From NCBI GenBank assembly GCA_950295325.1, contig OX485804.1, positions 10,724,001 through 10,788,000 of the forward strand: a stretch of 64,000 bases of DNA, given 5' to 3'. The first letter of the stretch is position 1, and every line of letters starts with the position of its first letter. Source of the stretch: Polytrichum commune. Its lineage: Eukaryota; Streptophyta; Polytrichopsida; Polytrichales; Polytrichaceae. Below the pieces are notes generated by a model that did no database searches, was not told where the DNA came from, and saw only the letters and a list, made by a program, of their open reading frames with translations. Of this stretch, positions 24,828-35,653 are shown in pieces. Position numbers and translations under genes: made by a program.

Positions 24828-27800
24828 CTAGTTGTTCGCCAAAGGGTGAGTCAAGAGTCCGCTTTCTAGGACTAGCTTGACCTCGTTGAAACTAAAGGTA
24901 GGCGCGTGAATGAAAAGCTCTGCCTCGGGATCACGGTGGCAAACCTTCAAAATAATGAAGTACACATGCTTGCAATAAGATAATTGGGTCCTCCCTCTGA
25001 ACTTAGTCATCGTCTTCTTGAATGCAGGGCAAGTGCAACCCACGAAAGAGCTGATGGTGACCTGATACTGTGTGATGGCAGGAGAAACACCCGAATCTAG
25101 CCCGATGATGCAGCCATGTCTTGGATGAGGTATCATAGTGATGGAACGGATGCAAGCTTTCAGAGAGTCGGAGGAGGCCATGGAGAGTCGCTGCACGGGA
25201 TTTGGACGAGTGGCAGTGCGTTTGACCATCTTGCCGTCTCTTTTGCCAGGGTAGCGGTTTGCTTCTGCAGGAATGGGCACCGCGCTAAGATTTGCAGGCG
25301 GTGGGGCAGAAGAGAACAATCGTCTTGGAGAGACCGGCTTCTTAAGTGGGAGTTGGAATCCAGCTGCTTCAAGTGCAAGAATTTCGGTAGGCTTGAGGTT
25401 TGTGCTTAGCTTCACCGGCCAAACGTCTGGTATTGGCGGCATTTCATGGTCTGCTGAGTGCTTAGCAACCCATTTGCGCCTTGTGCCCTTCACACAGCGG
25501 TCGATGTCATCGGAACAAAAGAAGAATTTTGTCCTATCTGATAAATTCCTGCGTATGTTAGTCCAAACTCCGGTGTAGGTAGGCGCGGCAGTCGAATTGG
25601 CACCCCTCACAATTCTCTCAGTACACTTCTTCTTCGTGACAACTCTCTGGGCCCAACAACACTTCGCCGAGGTCTTGGGAAGTCTTGATATGTGCCACTC
25701 CTTGACGTTAACCTTTGTCTCTTCGACAACATTGACATGACGGATCCCCCCCTCGTTGGGCGGGGACGCAGGGATGCTATCAGGCTCAGGCTGAGGATGA
25801 ATTTCTTGGACGTCAGTATCATCTTCAGTATCTTCAAGAATGATGGGCATCTGCACAGGACGAGCCCTCACAACACGACCTGAACCTCTTGGATGTGAGA
25901 AGTTAACCTTGTCAGGCCGATGAGACTCCTCTTCAACTCCAAGAGGTAGATCTGCCTTCCGCTTCGTGGACCCGAATACCTCTTCTCCAGCCATGCAAGG
26001 AACACGGGTACAAAATTCTTCTGCTCCAGGCATGTCCAACATGGGGTCTTCAAGGACTAAAGGATTACCTGTTTGCTTCGCCCTGCGCTCTGCCATCCTT
26101 AGTTTGAGCTTTTTCTTCGTAGGGCATGTACCGCCGACGTCACCTTTCAGGAACTGGTAGTAATTGACAACCTGTAAGAAGCCTCGAACGAAGTCGTCAA
26201 CTGTAGCAACGTAGAGGTCACCGCCGCTATTTCCAGACGCTTGAAGCCACTTGTTGTGTATTGTTTCAGCTAGATTACATGAAGGCATTTCTGCTAGTTC
26301 TTCTTCTGAAAATTTCTGCAAGTACATAGTGCAAGTAAGTAGATATTAGAGAAGAGTTCTTTCAGATTGGAGTAATGTGAAAAGAAAGAAAACAATATGA
26401 AGTGTATTGGAAAAACATACCCCAGTCATGAAGCCTCCCCATTGGCGATAACGGAAGTGCCAGAATGCAAGCCAGAGCTCTAGTTTGTTTAGGGCATTCT
26501 CTGTCACTGCCCCAGCTGACACCCACCATGCACGTAGCCCGTGGTACATACTCTCCGCTTCGTCCATGGTCCTCGCCGTCCTATACTGGTGGCACATCTT
26601 CTTGTGCTGCTCCCAGAGTTCTTCGGGAATGTACTTCTCCGTATACTTAACCATGGACTGGGTCCAGTGAAATTGACAGGTTCTCTCGCGGTCGTCCATG
26701 CGGTCCTCCTTCTTCCCGTTGCCATATATGACCCGAACTGCATTCCAGTTGGCCTGGGCGCTGTCGGCCATGAAACCCTTGAAGTTGGGCTTGACAACGC
26801 CATTTCTCTCCATGATAGCATTGAGATTTTTCCAGAAAACGATCTGGGCATCAGAATCCTCAGATTGCATGTCACAACTTGCAATGATCATGACACGACA
26901 ATATGTGGAGTCGTACACGTGGCATGCCATGGTGGTCCATTGTTTTACACGTTTCACATGGTCAAACATCATCCAGACATTCTCCAAATCTTCCCCAGGC
27001 TGCATACGCTTCACCAAATCTACCCCACTACCAGGCCCGACTTCAGACATCTTGAAGACAAAAACCTTGTCAAGTTCAGCCCCTTGACCGGGAAATTTGT
27101 TTTCCTGAACAAAGGCCCATAAACTAATTCCACGAAGTTTGGTGATAGAGTCCATGACATCATACCTTCTAAGGAAACGGAAACTCATGACCTTGTTGCG
27201 GATGTTTGGGGAAGCCATGTCCTTGCAGCGGTCAAGTACATGAACAAGTTCCTCTAGAGTAAACTTCTTTGGTGGTGCATCATCGAGTTGAAGAAGATAG
27301 TTGCCAATTAGAACTTTGCTAGCCTCCAACACCACTGCACTCTTGGTAGCCTAGGGAGTCTTCTCGATCTGTTCTTCAATTAGGCCACTGATCTCAGCCT
27401 TAGTGTCTCTGTAGTCGCCCACCGTGACTGGGTGATCATGTGTTCCTATGTGGATACATGCTCTTGTATGGTTGATTTTGCCAGCAACATAATAAATCTT
27501 AGCTCCACATGTGGAAATACATGCCGGGGGTTCTTTACATACCTTGCAAACAAGCGTGGACTCAGTTGGGGGTGTTTGATCCACTACAAAGGCTTGGAGG
27601 GTACAACCTTCAAACTCTGTCTCGTTGACTTCGAGAATACGAGGTTGGCGGAACAGATATTCACACTCCTTGTTGTTGCAACGCAAGTGTCCAACGCAGG
27701 TGGAAGAACAGAAGGACAAACCAAAATCGTTTGTGATGTTGGTGGTGATGGTCTTCGTCCACACATGGCCGTCGTAACGCTTGTCCATTCCTTGCATTGA

Positions 27801-27920
27801 CTTGGCCTGTGACCGGGCGGCCGTGTGACCAGCGGGTGGCAACTCAAATATGACGGCACCATCGAACACAGGAGGAAGGTACTCAACTCTTTCGTGTCTA
27901 ATCACAGAGTAGTCTATTTT
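24828..27920 (-). pseudogene. MULE-like transposase with SWIM zinc finger, one nonsense codon
   Basis: Minus-strand reading frame of two exons (core to 26421; GT-AG intron 26316-26420; exon 24828-26315). In order: a zinc-binding N-terminal region with C-x5-C-x4-C (GHLRCNNKECEYLFR) and HTRACIHIGTHDH, like WRKY/GCM1-type transposase DNA-binding domains; a transposase core with YDSTYC, FMADSAQANW and CQFHWTQS (candidate DDE aspartates and the C-x2-H of Mutator-like transposases); and a C-terminal SWIM finger (SSFVGCTCPAF...SYCKHVYF, C-x-C...C-x-H). An in-frame TAG at 27349-27351 separates EEQIEKTP from ATKSAVVLEASKVL, most likely a decayed Gln codon. The upstream 200-residue module lies in another frame (see 27923-28525). 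No terminal inverted repeats could be fixed. Confidence 0.75.
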
Positions 27921-27922
27921 TT

Positions 27923-28525
27923 TTAGAATATTTTTTTCCCCGGCATTGTCGCAAGTTGTTTAAGTAATGGTAATATGCTAACAGTATCTTGCGACAAAGG
28001 CTTTAGGGTAGGAGTGTTCCCACTAACTATGACCTTAGGCGGGGCCTTTGTGGGACTGCCCTCTTCATCAGAAGAAAGTGTTATTACAGACTGAAATCTA
28101 ACGTTCTCTACAATTGGCGTCTCAACACCGGGCTCGAGCTTGACCTTCACATCACGTGGCAAAGGAGTTTGAATAGTGCACGTAGAGGAATTACGAGGAG
28201 TGAGGATCTCAGTAGACGCAGCCATCTGAGAATCACTGAGGCCATAGACTCGGTAACTACTTGGATGAAGACTCCAAAACAAGTTATTGTTATCATCTCG
28301 CTGCGATACCTGACCAATTGTGTGTGTAAGTTCTGACGTGACAACGTCAAAAATCTCCTCGTCAACAATAATGGTGTCCTCTCTGAAGCCAAACCGAATA
28401 CTCAGACGTTGGGACGTCACGTAAGCTAGACCGTCCTCCTGCATCCGAAAGGTAAGTGGGACTCTAACACCATCTGTATAGAGGACAGCAAAACCCAAAT
28501 CTCCAATAGCAGGTATATGAGCCAT
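27923..28525 (-). CDS. N-terminal module of the MULE-like transposon ORF, frame-shifted from the transposase
   Basis: A 200-residue ORF beginning MAHIPAIGDLGFAVLY. Residues ~20-95 form a beta-rich module (LTFRMQEDGLAYV, SIRFGFREDTIIVDEEIFD, HTIGQVS) that is repeated in the separate ORF at 28990-29430. Residues 147-155 read VITLSSDEE, a textbook SUMO-interacting-motif pattern. The ORF stops just after an A7 run (27930s). A one-base shift there opens into the transposase frame without any stop, so the two were probably one protein. Decay, programmed slippage or a homopolymer sequencing error are all possible. Confidence 0.5.
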   Translation of the reverse strand: MAHIPAIGDLGFAVLYTDGVRVPLTFRMQEDGLAYVTSQRLSIRFGFREDTIIVDEEIFDVVTSELTHTIGQVSQRDDNNNLFWSLHPSSYRVYGLSDSQMAASTEILTPRNSSTCTIQTPLPRDVKVKLEPGVETPIVENVRFQSVITLSSDEEGSPTKAPPKVIVSGNTPTLKPLSQDTVSILPLLKQLATMPGKKIF

Positions 28526-28989
28526 GATGAGGGAATGAGCCAGTGCGCAACGACGGAATTATGAAAGAGGATTCTGAACATTGTGGGATTCCTATTTATT
28601 ACAAATGTGTTGCCAACGACAACAATGGTGGACAAGATCCACATGACGGATGAACTCTGAATGAAAGCATGAATATTATTTTTTAAGTTGTAACACCCTA
28701 AAGAAGGAGTCTGAAAGTGAGTGGTAACGCTGTCACGATATACAAAATGATAGCGTACAAGTCATGGAAGACATTACACTAGAAGAGCAATTAAATATTA
28801 GTAGTTTGTTCCAACTTAAAGCATGATTCACTACCACGTTTAGTTTTAGAATTGACGCTTCAGAACAAGAATAGGTAGAAAGCCGAAAACCCAATTAGAC
28901 ATTTAATATAGTAATGTTCCTCTTGAGTACACTTGGAATGGATATCGTGATACTTGTCCAATATGATTTAATACCATAAGGCATGGGTT

Positions 28990-29430
28990 CTAGAGTGCCG
29001 TAAGGTGTGTTCGCTTGAAGGGAGGGTTTTGCAAGTATTGGTTTTGAGGGAAGTTATATTTCAGTAGCACGAAGGCATTGAAGACGAGCAGAATGGGGAG
29101 AAAAAAGTTGGCGCATGAAAGATATGAGAGTGAAGGAATTAACAAAGTTTTGGATTTTGACGACATAGACGATCCAGGGAGCAAGAACCAAACTCTACCA
29201 TCGTCGATGCGACAGGACACCTGGAGGACAGTGTGACTCAAGTCACCGTTGTCATGAAAGACCTCTTCCTCGACATGAATTGAGTCTTCCTTCAATTTAA
29301 ACCTCATACTAAGGAACCACCCTGCGACTTTGGCTAGACCATCATCGCCTAGAGGGATCATGCACGGGATGGAATGGTTCGGTGCACGGATGGTCGCCAT
29401 TGTAGGAGGAATGTGAATGCGAGGACACAA
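28990..29430 (-). CDS. Second copy of the transposon N-terminal module
   Basis: Starting at the internal ATG (MATIRAPNHSIPCM), it aligns with the module at 28525: DGLAKVAGWFLSMRFKLKED / SIHVEEEVFHDNGDLSHTVL against DGLAYVTSQRLSIRFGFRED / TIIVDEEIFDVVTSELTHTI. Both genes are on the same strand, ~500 bp apart. The C-terminal third is unrelated and Leu/Phe-rich, so the original reading frame probably ended or spliced near residue 95. Function unknown. Confidence 0.45.
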   Translation of the reverse strand: MCPRIHIPPTMATIRAPNHSIPCMIPLGDDGLAKVAGWFLSMRFKLKEDSIHVEEEVFHDNGDLSHTVLQVSCRIDDGRVWFLLPGSSMSSKSKTLLIPSLSYLSCANFFLPILLVFNAFVLLKYNFPQNQYLQNPPFKRTHLTAL

Positions 29431-30178
29431 AAGACAGTGGCCAAATGGGCAATGGACTTAAGCTAAGCAGAAAGTGGGGTTGTGTATATAGTAATGTGAT
29501 AAGCAGGACATGACAAGAGGGAATGTGTGAAAGACGGCGGAGACTTGGATTAGTAGAGGAAAAATAAGCCAACTCAGGATAGCAATATTGATAAAAATTA
29601 AAAATGGACTGCAGTAATTACTTAAGTTAGTCATGAAGATATGTCAATCCAATGTAGATATACTAAGAACAAACATGAGGCTGAATGCCGAGTGCCGTAA
29701 CTAAAAATACACCTGAGACCACGTGAACCATTTAGTGGATGTAAGGGACACCCAAAAGGAAAGTGTATATTTTTCAGGGGAGGCTTGAAATGGGGAAGGG
29801 CAGAGCATGCAACTTCAAGGAGAAGCTTTTTATAGGTTACTTTAGTTGGAAGAGTATAGTTAATTTATGGCTACACAGATTGTTAATTTCAATAAGTTTA
29901 GTTTAAGTTTTTTATTATCATTTGTACTAGCATTCTTATTGTTATAAAACTTGATGCTCTTCATTTTGAGAGTATTTCCGGATTATTTTTATAAACAATG
30001 AGAATACATTCTTTATTGGTTGCTTGTTATGATTCCTTATATGTTAACTTTTAGCTAATCCCAACCTGTAAATCAGGTGAGACACAAACACACTAATATT
30101 CCATCCCATAATCTCGTTGCACATAATCCTGATACACAAAGGAGGGAAGTGTAGAATTGGTGAAGGCGGTTCAGTTAC

Positions 30179-30490
30179 ATGACAGGGTCTTCGACGACAG
30201 AGTTAGTGAAACTGAAGGCAAAGAGGAGAAGGAAGGCACTTTTCTCAAGCAGGAAGCAAATAATTGCATCTAGGATGCGACAACAAAAACAAAGATATGA
30301 TAGCTTAAACAACACAGTGAAGGCATTGGAATTTTCCCCAGACCGAACACGGTCAAGGTCTCGTATACAGACAAGCCAGACGTATTGCGGTGAAGATATT
30401 GATAGCAAGGGAGTTGGAGTGGGTACGACCACACAAGTGGAGTTGCCAATATCACGTGATCTATCAAGAATTTGCGAGACCCAGGTATGA
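30179..30490 (+). CDS. Small basic ORF, possible first exon, unknown function
   Basis: An ATG-started frame of 103 codons, strongly basic at its start (LKLKAKRRRKALFSSRK-like, Arg/Lys/Gln rich). It reaches CETQ followed by CAG|GTATGA, a good donor at ~30483, suggesting an exon that continues elsewhere. No downstream exon was recognised. Could be a transposon accessory ORF. Confidence 0.25.
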   Translation: MTGSSTTELVKLKAKRRRKALFSSRKQIIASRMRQQKQRYDSLNNTVKALEFSPDRTRSRSRIQTSQTYCGEDIDSKGVGVGTTTQVELPISRDLSRICETQV

Positions 30491-30523
30491 ACCTAGAGTG
30501 GATGTTAACATATATGCAGTAGA

Positions 30524-30891
30524 AAGTTAGTGTTGATTTTCTGAAATTGAAAGTGGTTGTGAAGCTTAGAATGGTCTGATGTTAGGGGAAGGGGGTGGAT
30601 TTTAGGCTGGTGGAATAGTCTGTGAGGTCAAGAGGGAGGTCCCTGGGGGGCTGTCGGATCCGACAGTCCCAGGGGGCCTCTCCCTTGACTTTTTTTTTAT
30701 TTTCAAATTTTCATTTTGAGTGTGCTTATTTGGATTGTGCAAGGTCTGATGTGATGGGTAAGGCAAGGAAATTTGATTTTCTGGTTCTAGTTAATGCTAG
30801 AAAATTCTAATGTGAGGGGCATTAGTTGGTCTCTTTTCAAGTTGTGGTTCATAAGTTAGTGTTGATTTTCTGAAATTGAAAGTGGTTGTGA
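30524..30891. repeat. Exact 39-bp direct repeats flanking a ~290 bp segment
   Basis: AAGTTAGTGTTGATTTTCTG continuing through GAAATTGAAAGTGGTTGTGA occurs identically at 30524-30562 and 30853-30891. The spacer contains the GC-rich hairpin at 30627-30689. Direct repeats flanking a short insert could be a duplication or solo ends of a small element. Confidence 0.75.
30627..30689. repeat. GC-rich palindromic hairpin
   Basis: The centre CTGTCGGATCCGACAG is a perfect 16-bp palindrome. Outside it, GGTCCCTGGGGGG opposes CCCAGGGGGCC and GTCAAGAGGG opposes TCCCTTGAC, imperfectly. It resembles the style, not the sequence, of the H1-H5 hairpins further right. Confidence 0.7.
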
Positions 30892-31537
30892 TGCTTAGGT
30901 AGTGGAAATATAGGGTTAAGCAATTGTTAGGATTGACAAATTCAATGTTGTTTCGTGACTCTATGGGTGGTGGTGCACGGCCGTTCTTAGTTGCTGGAGT
31001 AATTTGACTGGTTAATTCCATTAAAGAGCGAGAACTGAGCTTGCTAACTAGTTACGGGATGGAATATCTACTTTGGGGCTAAATTTTTAAAGGGACTATC
31101 GAGGTCTAGACGCAGGAAGTTTGAGACAAAAAAGCTCTGTGATGCTCTCAGATGTTCTTGCAATTGGCCGCACAAGCATTACACTGATTTTTCAATGTGT
31201 AAATAACCTGGGCCAATATGCCGGGGTTATCTTCTGAAATTCCTTCGTGACGGTGATAGATCATTGGAATTAATTATCTTCAAGGGGATATTACTGGTAA
31301 GCGCGACTCATCATATCGGGTTGACTAAGTCCCTGCCCTTTGTACACACCGCCAATCGCTCCAATCGATTGAATGGTCCAATGTAGTTTTTGAATGTAGC
31401 TTATCCTCAGAACTAGCTTAGATCTAGGGTTTGGGTCGCCATCTTCATCTTTCTTGGGTTGCAGATCGGTTTTCGAATCGAAGGAGCTGAGGGTGAGGCG
31501 TTGCGAGGCATAGCTAGGAGAGCAAGAGCAGGAATCA

Positions 31538-31738
31538 TGGCTGGAGGCGAGGTTGCGAGAGGAGGAAGACAGGGTAGGCGAGGCCGCGATGGCGAGGGAG
31601 ATCAGATTGCGGGAGCCGAGGGAGCGGTCCCATGATCCGAGGTTGAAGGAGAGGACGACGAGAGCCTGGACGAAGAGGGAGGAGGAGCAGTGGGAGCTGG
31701 AGGTGACAGCGAGGGTGAAGACGAAGAAGAGGACGATC
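31538..31738 (+). pseudogene. Acidic first-exon-like fragment with internal stop
   Basis: ATG at 31538 opens a Gly/Arg-rich frame (MAGGEVARGGRQGRRGRDGE) that hits TGA near 31636. It then continues in the same frame as an acidic stretch (DESLDEEGG, GEDEEEDDQ), ending at a good donor CAG|GTGAGC. GC content is far above the neighbourhood. It looks like a captured host 5' exon that has decayed; the parent gene was not recognised. Confidence 0.35.
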
Positions 31739-31927
31739 AGGTGAGCTTCGCGGGGTTTGTGGGTTGATTGCTTGTGTTGATTGCGGGTTTTGTAAATTGA
31801 TTGAACGTGTTGGATGTGGGTTGAATTTGATGCTTGGGGATTTGGGTCTTGCGGGATGTTTGCTTCCTTGCCCCGTCGATCCTTCAAGTAGTCCTGTGTT
31901 GGGAGGTTTTGCGACATTTGTTTAGGG

Positions 31928-32004
31928 TTTCGAGAAATAGGAGAGGGAGAGGAAGTGCTTTATGCTCCAAAAGCATTTCCGAGGACCCCCCCTCCCCCGG
32001 GGTC
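31928..32004. repeat. GC-rich hairpin element H1
   Basis: GTTTCGAGAAATAGG, then GGAAGTGCTTT...AAGCATTTCC stem, then a C-rich arm ending CCCCCGGGGTC. The G-rich left arm can pair with the C-rich right arm. It is ~95% like H2 and shares the same plan as H3-H5. It sits immediately 5' of an open exon-like stretch (32009-32118) that I do not recognise (includes NPGHWTEDMREDALEPADL). Confidence 0.8.
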
Positions 32005-32008
32005 GATG

Positions 32009-32223
32009 TTGAGCTTAACCGTGTATGACCATATCATCAACCCCGGCCACTGGACCGAGGACATGCGTGAAGACGCTCTGGAGCCTGCGGACCTTCAGCT
32101 ACGCAGCAAGTACAAGAGGTGACAATTACAGTGTTGGGCGAATTGGCGTCGGCAAAGGACCGGCTGTAGCTGCCCGAACTGCTTGTGGATTCGCTAACCC
32201 GCTACAGCCAGGAATCATGTTTG
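32009..32223 (+). pseudogene. Unrecognised captured exon fragment(s) after H1
   Basis: One frame reads YDHIINPGHWTEDMREDALE and on to SKYKR before AG|GTGACA. The sequence up to AAG|GGTGAG (~32230) stays open in another frame (SVGRIGVGKGPAVAARTACG). Composition and splice-like edges suggest host-gene origin, but no family is recognised. Confidence 0.3.
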
Positions 32224-32486
32224 CTACAAGGGTGAGTTGGGATGTTTGATTGGTCAGTCGAGCAAACCTTGAACGAATGTGGCAGAGCAATAAAACTTGG
32301 GCATAGCTTTGACGACAATGCAGGCCAATGCTACAGCATGGTCGATGCACACATTTTGTTTGGAGGGATTTTCCGGATAGTAGTTGCAGGTTTCTTTGGG
32401 TAATCACAAAAGACACTGATTAAGACGACACAAATGCTTATTTGCTGTGCACTTACTATGGTCTTTCTATGTGGTACAGCAGCACA

Positions 32487-33436
32487 ATGGCTTCGCAAGC
32501 GATGCCAACAAGGGGGCTGAAAATGGTGGCAAAGCTGCAGTTCCAGCCAAAGGTTTGTGTTTCCCAGCTGCAAGTGTTGTGTATGCTTTCAGTAATGTGA
32601 CGCCTTTGACACATACTATTTCTTCCAGCTCTATCGGATAATCAAGAAGATACGTGAGTGGCAGTTGTGTTAGTGGAACACCATAAACCATACATGTCAA
32701 CAGACAACAGGAATAGACCAGGGTTTTTCAGGATTGATAGAGGAGCCATGAACGAGAAATTATTCCTTCGAGACGCTTGATGTTTAAGAGCAGAATCTAT
32801 ACTAAATCACATTGCTAAAAGGTATTGCTAAAACCAATTTTCAGGTGTGGCCGCCAACATGCAACCAGAGCAGCACAAGCCACCAATCGTAGAGCACTCG
32901 GTGACATTGGCAATCTCGTGGGTGCTATGTATGTCCGATGCAATGTTGGCAAAGATGGCATCTTAGAGTAAGTACATGTTGCGATTTTTCGCCTCTCCAA
33001 GTTCCATCGTGCTTCAATTGCACCATTCTCTCCAGTTCTATACTTTGTACGATGTCCATATAATAGGGATCCAACACGCGAAACTTTGTTTCAACTCCAT
33101 TTCATTGTACTTTCAAATCTGTTCGGTGAAAATCAGTATCCTCATGAGGATTGTGAACGCAAAAATGCCGTTGTCAAGCAAGCTGTCGTGCATGCGGAAG
33201 GCATTACGCGACCCAACACAAGGTATGACTATTTTGAGATTCATTCCCATTAAAGAACTACTTGGCATGTTAATTTGTTTATTTCTCGACATAAGAATCG
33301 ACTTTAAATCATCAGCTGCTGCACAGCAATCCCATTGCCTTCGTTGCTTGCATTGATATTCCTATTGTGTTTGGGGTTTAGGAAATTTGAGGCCAGTCTC
33401 CAGAACTAGGCTGCTGCGAGAATTCCCCAACCAGCG
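32487..33436 (+). pseudogene. B-type cyclin N-terminal gene fragment, decayed
   Basis: Four exon-like pieces with GT-AG edges: from ATG 32487 (MASQAMPTRGLK), 32845-32967 (AAQATNRRALGDIGNLVGAM), 33137-33222 (KNAVVKQAVVHAEGITRPNT) and 33382-33436 (KFEASLQN stop AAARIPQPA). NRRALGDIGN is the conserved N-terminal motif of mitotic B-type cyclins, and a RP-x-TR plus FxAxL segment follows in plant B cyclins. The cyclin boxes are missing. A TAG interrupts the last piece and the second piece runs to a stop in the wrong phase at its donor, so it is not functional. Flanked by H1 and H2. Confidence 0.6.
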
Positions 33437-33644
33437 GTATGCATCTTCCTGCTCGTATTGATGCTTTCTATTCCAACATGGCGTTAACTGTAATGTATTT
33501 CATTTCTTATTCGATGTACTGGACTTCCTGTGGCATTTATTAAAGTGTTAGTAGATACTTTGGAGCAATTGTAGACGTTTGTAACCCATCATTTTGCTGT
33601 TAACAGGCTTCAGAAGCAACATACGAGGACATTTTCATTTTAGG

Positions 33645-33722
33645 GTTTCGAGAAATAGGAGAGGGAGAGGAAGTGCTTTATGCTTCGAAAGCACTTCCGA
33701 GGACCCCCCCTCCCCCGGGGTC
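33645..33722. repeat. GC-rich hairpin element H2
   Basis: Nearly identical to H1, with the better stem GGAAGTGCTTT / AAAGCACTTCC, and ends CCCCCGGGGTC. It lies between the cyclin fragment and the permease fragment, immediately 5' of the latter's coding sequence. Confidence 0.85.
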
Positions 33723-33725
33723 AAT

Positions 33726-33803
33726 GTAAACCCTAACCACCCCGAATTGCAACAAGAGGAGGATTCCGGTGAGCGCCGCCTCAACGAGCTCGGATACAAG
33801 CAA
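33726..33803 (+). pseudogene. Amino-acid permease (BAT1-like) N-terminal fragment
   Basis: The frame reads ELQQEEDSGERRLNELGYKQ. DSGE-x-RLNELGYKQ is the cytosolic N-terminus of plant bidirectional amino-acid transporters of the APC family, just before the first membrane helix. The similarity stops abruptly after YKQ and no transmembrane segment follows, so only ~26 codons were captured. It is joined without a gap to H2 on the left and sits ~90 bp before the M3 peptidase fragment. Confidence 0.5.
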
Positions 33804-33890
33804 GATTCCTTGCACATTGTAGGCTCTTTCGCTTTCGCTCTTTGTAGGCTGCTAAGCAGCATTGCCCGCCATATATTGATATGTATACAT

Positions 33891-35074
33891 ATGTACTTGG
33901 ATTTGCATGCACGACATGGGAAGTTTCCTGGTTGTGCGCATTTTACACTGAAGGGTTGTCGGCAGACTTCTCCCTCTGAATATCAGCTCCCAGTATGTTT
34001 TAGACTGATTTGTTATTACTGATAGTGCTTTTGTTGAACTGTTGTGACAAAAGAGATATAATGTGGATAAGTGCAACTTATGTATCTTAAATATTTGTAT
34101 ATTAGGACTAATCTGGTCGTGGAAGTTTGAGAAGGCAACCTATTGATTGTACACTGTTACGTGCACAATATGAGATATGTCTGCTAATTATGTTGAGCCC
34201 AAGTTCTGTAGTTCTGGAAGTCAAACAACAGTTTATGGCTCAAATGGCCAACCGAGCTAAGCTTGTTTAAAACCTCTGTTGGGTTTTGAGATCCTGAAGG
34301 TTATATTTCTCAGAGGAAGGTGTATAGAGGGCACTTCATAGACTTTGATTTTGTAAATGTGCATATTTGGTGGGTTCATGTTGTGGCTCTGGTTTGTAAC
34401 TTTACAAGTCCTGATGGGAATCTTCCTCCAATATTGAATCACTGGGAAGTTGAGACTCTTTTCCACGAGTTTGGCCATGCTGTGCATTCATTACTGTCTC
34501 GCACGGTACGTTGACTCCACATTTAACCTTTGTGAAATTTGATCATTCTCTGATTTAGTTGGTGCATTATCTTGTCAATTCAACCTTTTTCAGTAACTTA
34601 CTTCTGCACACTTCTCATATCAGCATATAGAATGAGGTGATATTGTACAGGACATCTCATATGTTTTGATCTATTTTGGGCTATAGGACTACCAGCATTT
34701 TTCTGGGACTCGAACAATACTTGATTTTTCGGAGATTCCATCACAACTCTTTGAGTGAGTACAACCTTGACCATGTTCTATTCTTACTACTGCTGAAAGC
34801 AAGTGGCATATGTTAGATTTGAGCTTCCATATTTGATTCACCAAGGAAACTTGCCTCCTTGTAATCCTTGGCTTGAGGTAGGGAACTGTGACTAATGATG
34901 CTTGGTGATTGTGACTACTAATTGTCTAATTTGTGCAGGTATTATGCGTGGGATTATCGGGTTCTTAGTAAGTTTGCTAAACACTATCTTACAGGGGAGG
35001 TCATTCCTGAGAAGATGGTTGCATCTATGAACGAAGCCAAGCGAATGTTGTTAGCCACTGAGATTCAACGCCAG
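33891..35074 (+). pseudogene. M3-family oligopeptidase (mitochondrial intermediate peptidase-like) gene fragment
   Basis: Four consecutive exons. 33891-33992: MYLDLHARHGKFPGCAHF...EYQLP. ~34383-34505: ALVCNFTSPDGNLPPILNHW then LFHEFGHAVHSLLSRT. 34687-34754: DYQHFSGTRTILDF...SQLF. 34939-35074: YYAWDYRVLSKFAKHYLTGE...ATEIQRQ. HEFGH at 34464-34478 is the zinc-binding HExxH of thimet-type metallopeptidases. The N-terminal half and the end of the enzyme are absent. No AG acceptor is visible just before the second exon. This is a captured internal fragment with introns, hence copied at DNA level. Confidence 0.7.
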
Positions 35075-35653
35075 GTCAATATGATCCTTATTGTTGTCAT
35101 GATTTTAAATGAGCCTGATACTTTAGGTGTTCTTTTAAGGTTGGATGGTTATCATTCTTAAGTAAACTCTTTAAGTTCATATGCAAACGGAATATCTCTT
35201 AGGTTATCCAGATAACCTATGAATGATTTCATTGGGGACGCACATCTTCAATTGAATCTTGGTAGATGGAAGACAGCTTTGTGTCTGAAGATAAGCAGCG
35301 TATATTAGGCAGTGTATATTGATATGTATACACACACACACACACACACATCTATATATAAAAATACATATAGTCCATTGTTCTTTGTAACACCTATTAA
35401 GACCTATTATCAGCAGTTCTGTTTGAATGGGTGGAGGTTGAATCTCAATTCTGTTTGCAAGTCATTATTGCCTTTTTTTATTGCATTTTTGGCCTGCTAA
35501 CATTTTTGCATTTATTGGGATGGTGTAGAGTCTGTACTGAGGGCAACAATATTAGAATGATTCTGGACAGTTGTCTATCCTCTGGATGCTCTGCATTTTG
35601 CTTGTCTATTTAAGCTTAATACATATGACCCGAAACTTGGTTGTAACTTGCAG

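Noticed and set aside
26541-27122. 193-codon plus ORF over the transposase
   Set aside because: Shadow of the minus-strand transposase, which has recognisable motifs and a splice junction.
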